Below, piece after piece: positions 60,539-60,597 of a stretch of DNA of 60,597 nucleotides. A program made the position numbers and the translations under genes. The notes under the pieces are model-generated. The model ran no database searches. It was given only the letters and a program-made list of their open reading frames with translations, and was not told the DNA's origin. Within the stretch, counting starts at the first letter, position 1. Each line of letters begins with the position of its first letter. This stretch comes from Streptacidiphilus neutrinimicus. GTDB lineage: Bacteria > Actinomycetota > Actinomycetes > Streptomycetales > Streptomycetaceae. The stretch covers positions 36,399 through 96,995 of the forward strand of contig NZ_BBPO01000003.1 of the NCBI RefSeq assembly GCF_000787815.1, written 5' to 3'.

Positions 60539-60597
60539 CCGAGCCCGTCCCACCGTTCCCTTCCGTTCCGACCCACCGGGCGGCGGGGAGCCGGCCC

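Noticed and set aside
56663-60553. 1296-codon antisense frame over the secreted protein
   Set aside because: Gly/Arg/Val-rich shadow of a recognised multidomain gene.
1-60597. CRISPR array, insertion sequence, prophage or attachment site
   Set aside because: No spaced direct repeats of array type, no transposase, integrase or phage gene family seen on either strand.

Overview
The window is very GC-rich DNA from an actinomycete. Codon use, leaderless TANNNT-start promoters, Streptomyces-type families (SseB, DUF1844, DUF2510, DUF6221 and DUF7144 types) and the order DUF1844 / infC-rpmI-rplT / TrmH methyltransferase / histidine kinase / pheST all suggest a member of the Streptomycetaceae. From memory, this order and the glutamine-synthetase-like locus at about 22-27 kb match the S. 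coelicolor region around SCO1594-SCO1615. No IS element, prophage or CRISPR array was seen.

Layout. 1-5 kb: the 5' part of a Tat-exported phospholipase C-type phosphoesterase, a lipoprotein, a DsbA/VKOR disulfide pair and a DUF6221-like protein. 5.4-9.2 kb: hydrolase, ABM monooxygenase, UbiA prenyltransferase with a small membrane partner, and a secreted HNH-like nuclease. 9.3-13.3 kb: a P-loop ATPase gene followed by a membrane-anchored type-1 periplasmic-binding-protein sensor, a pair of unknown function. 13.4-16.7 kb: TetR/acyl-CoA dehydrogenase, divergent from a secreted PHA depolymerase, with a nuclease remnant behind it. 16.7-22 kb: nitroreductase, 5'-3' exonuclease, SDR and S9 peptidase. 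22-28 kb: a gamma-glutamyl amine utilisation locus (PuuD-type hydrolase, GntR regulator, GlnA-like ligase, aldehyde dehydrogenase, SDR) followed by a decayed glutathionylspermidine-synthase gene. 28-39 kb: housekeeping genes, including infC with an AUC start and an attenuator-like leader. 39-43 kb: MarR, HipA-like kinase, ketopantoate reductase and methyltransferase.

The most unusual locus is 42.97-44.25 kb on the minus strand. A conserved protein of unknown function (I believe DUF7873) sits downstream of a tRNA-like RNA carrying a long rod, and upstream of two circularly permuted tRNA-like cores. In each core the order is anticodon-stem 3' strand, variable loop, T-arm, acceptor 3' strand, a 7-8 nt linker, acceptor 5' strand, UA, D-arm, anticodon-stem 5' strand. 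One resembles tRNA-Gly with encoded UCCA in its linker. The layout presents a tRNA opened at the anticodon loop with its acceptor ends joined. I regard this as the candidate undescribed system.

44.3-56.6 kb is a cell-surface polysaccharide locus: dTDP-rhamnose genes rmlA, rmlC, rmlB and rmlD, a polyprenyl-phosphate sugar-1-phosphate transferase, a GT2 glycosyltransferase, and two sets of amino-sugar genes (oxidoreductase, epimerase, two DegT aminotransferases, NeuD/PglD-like and WbpD-like acetyltransferases). The window ends with a large secreted DMFase-beta/DUF4082 protein.
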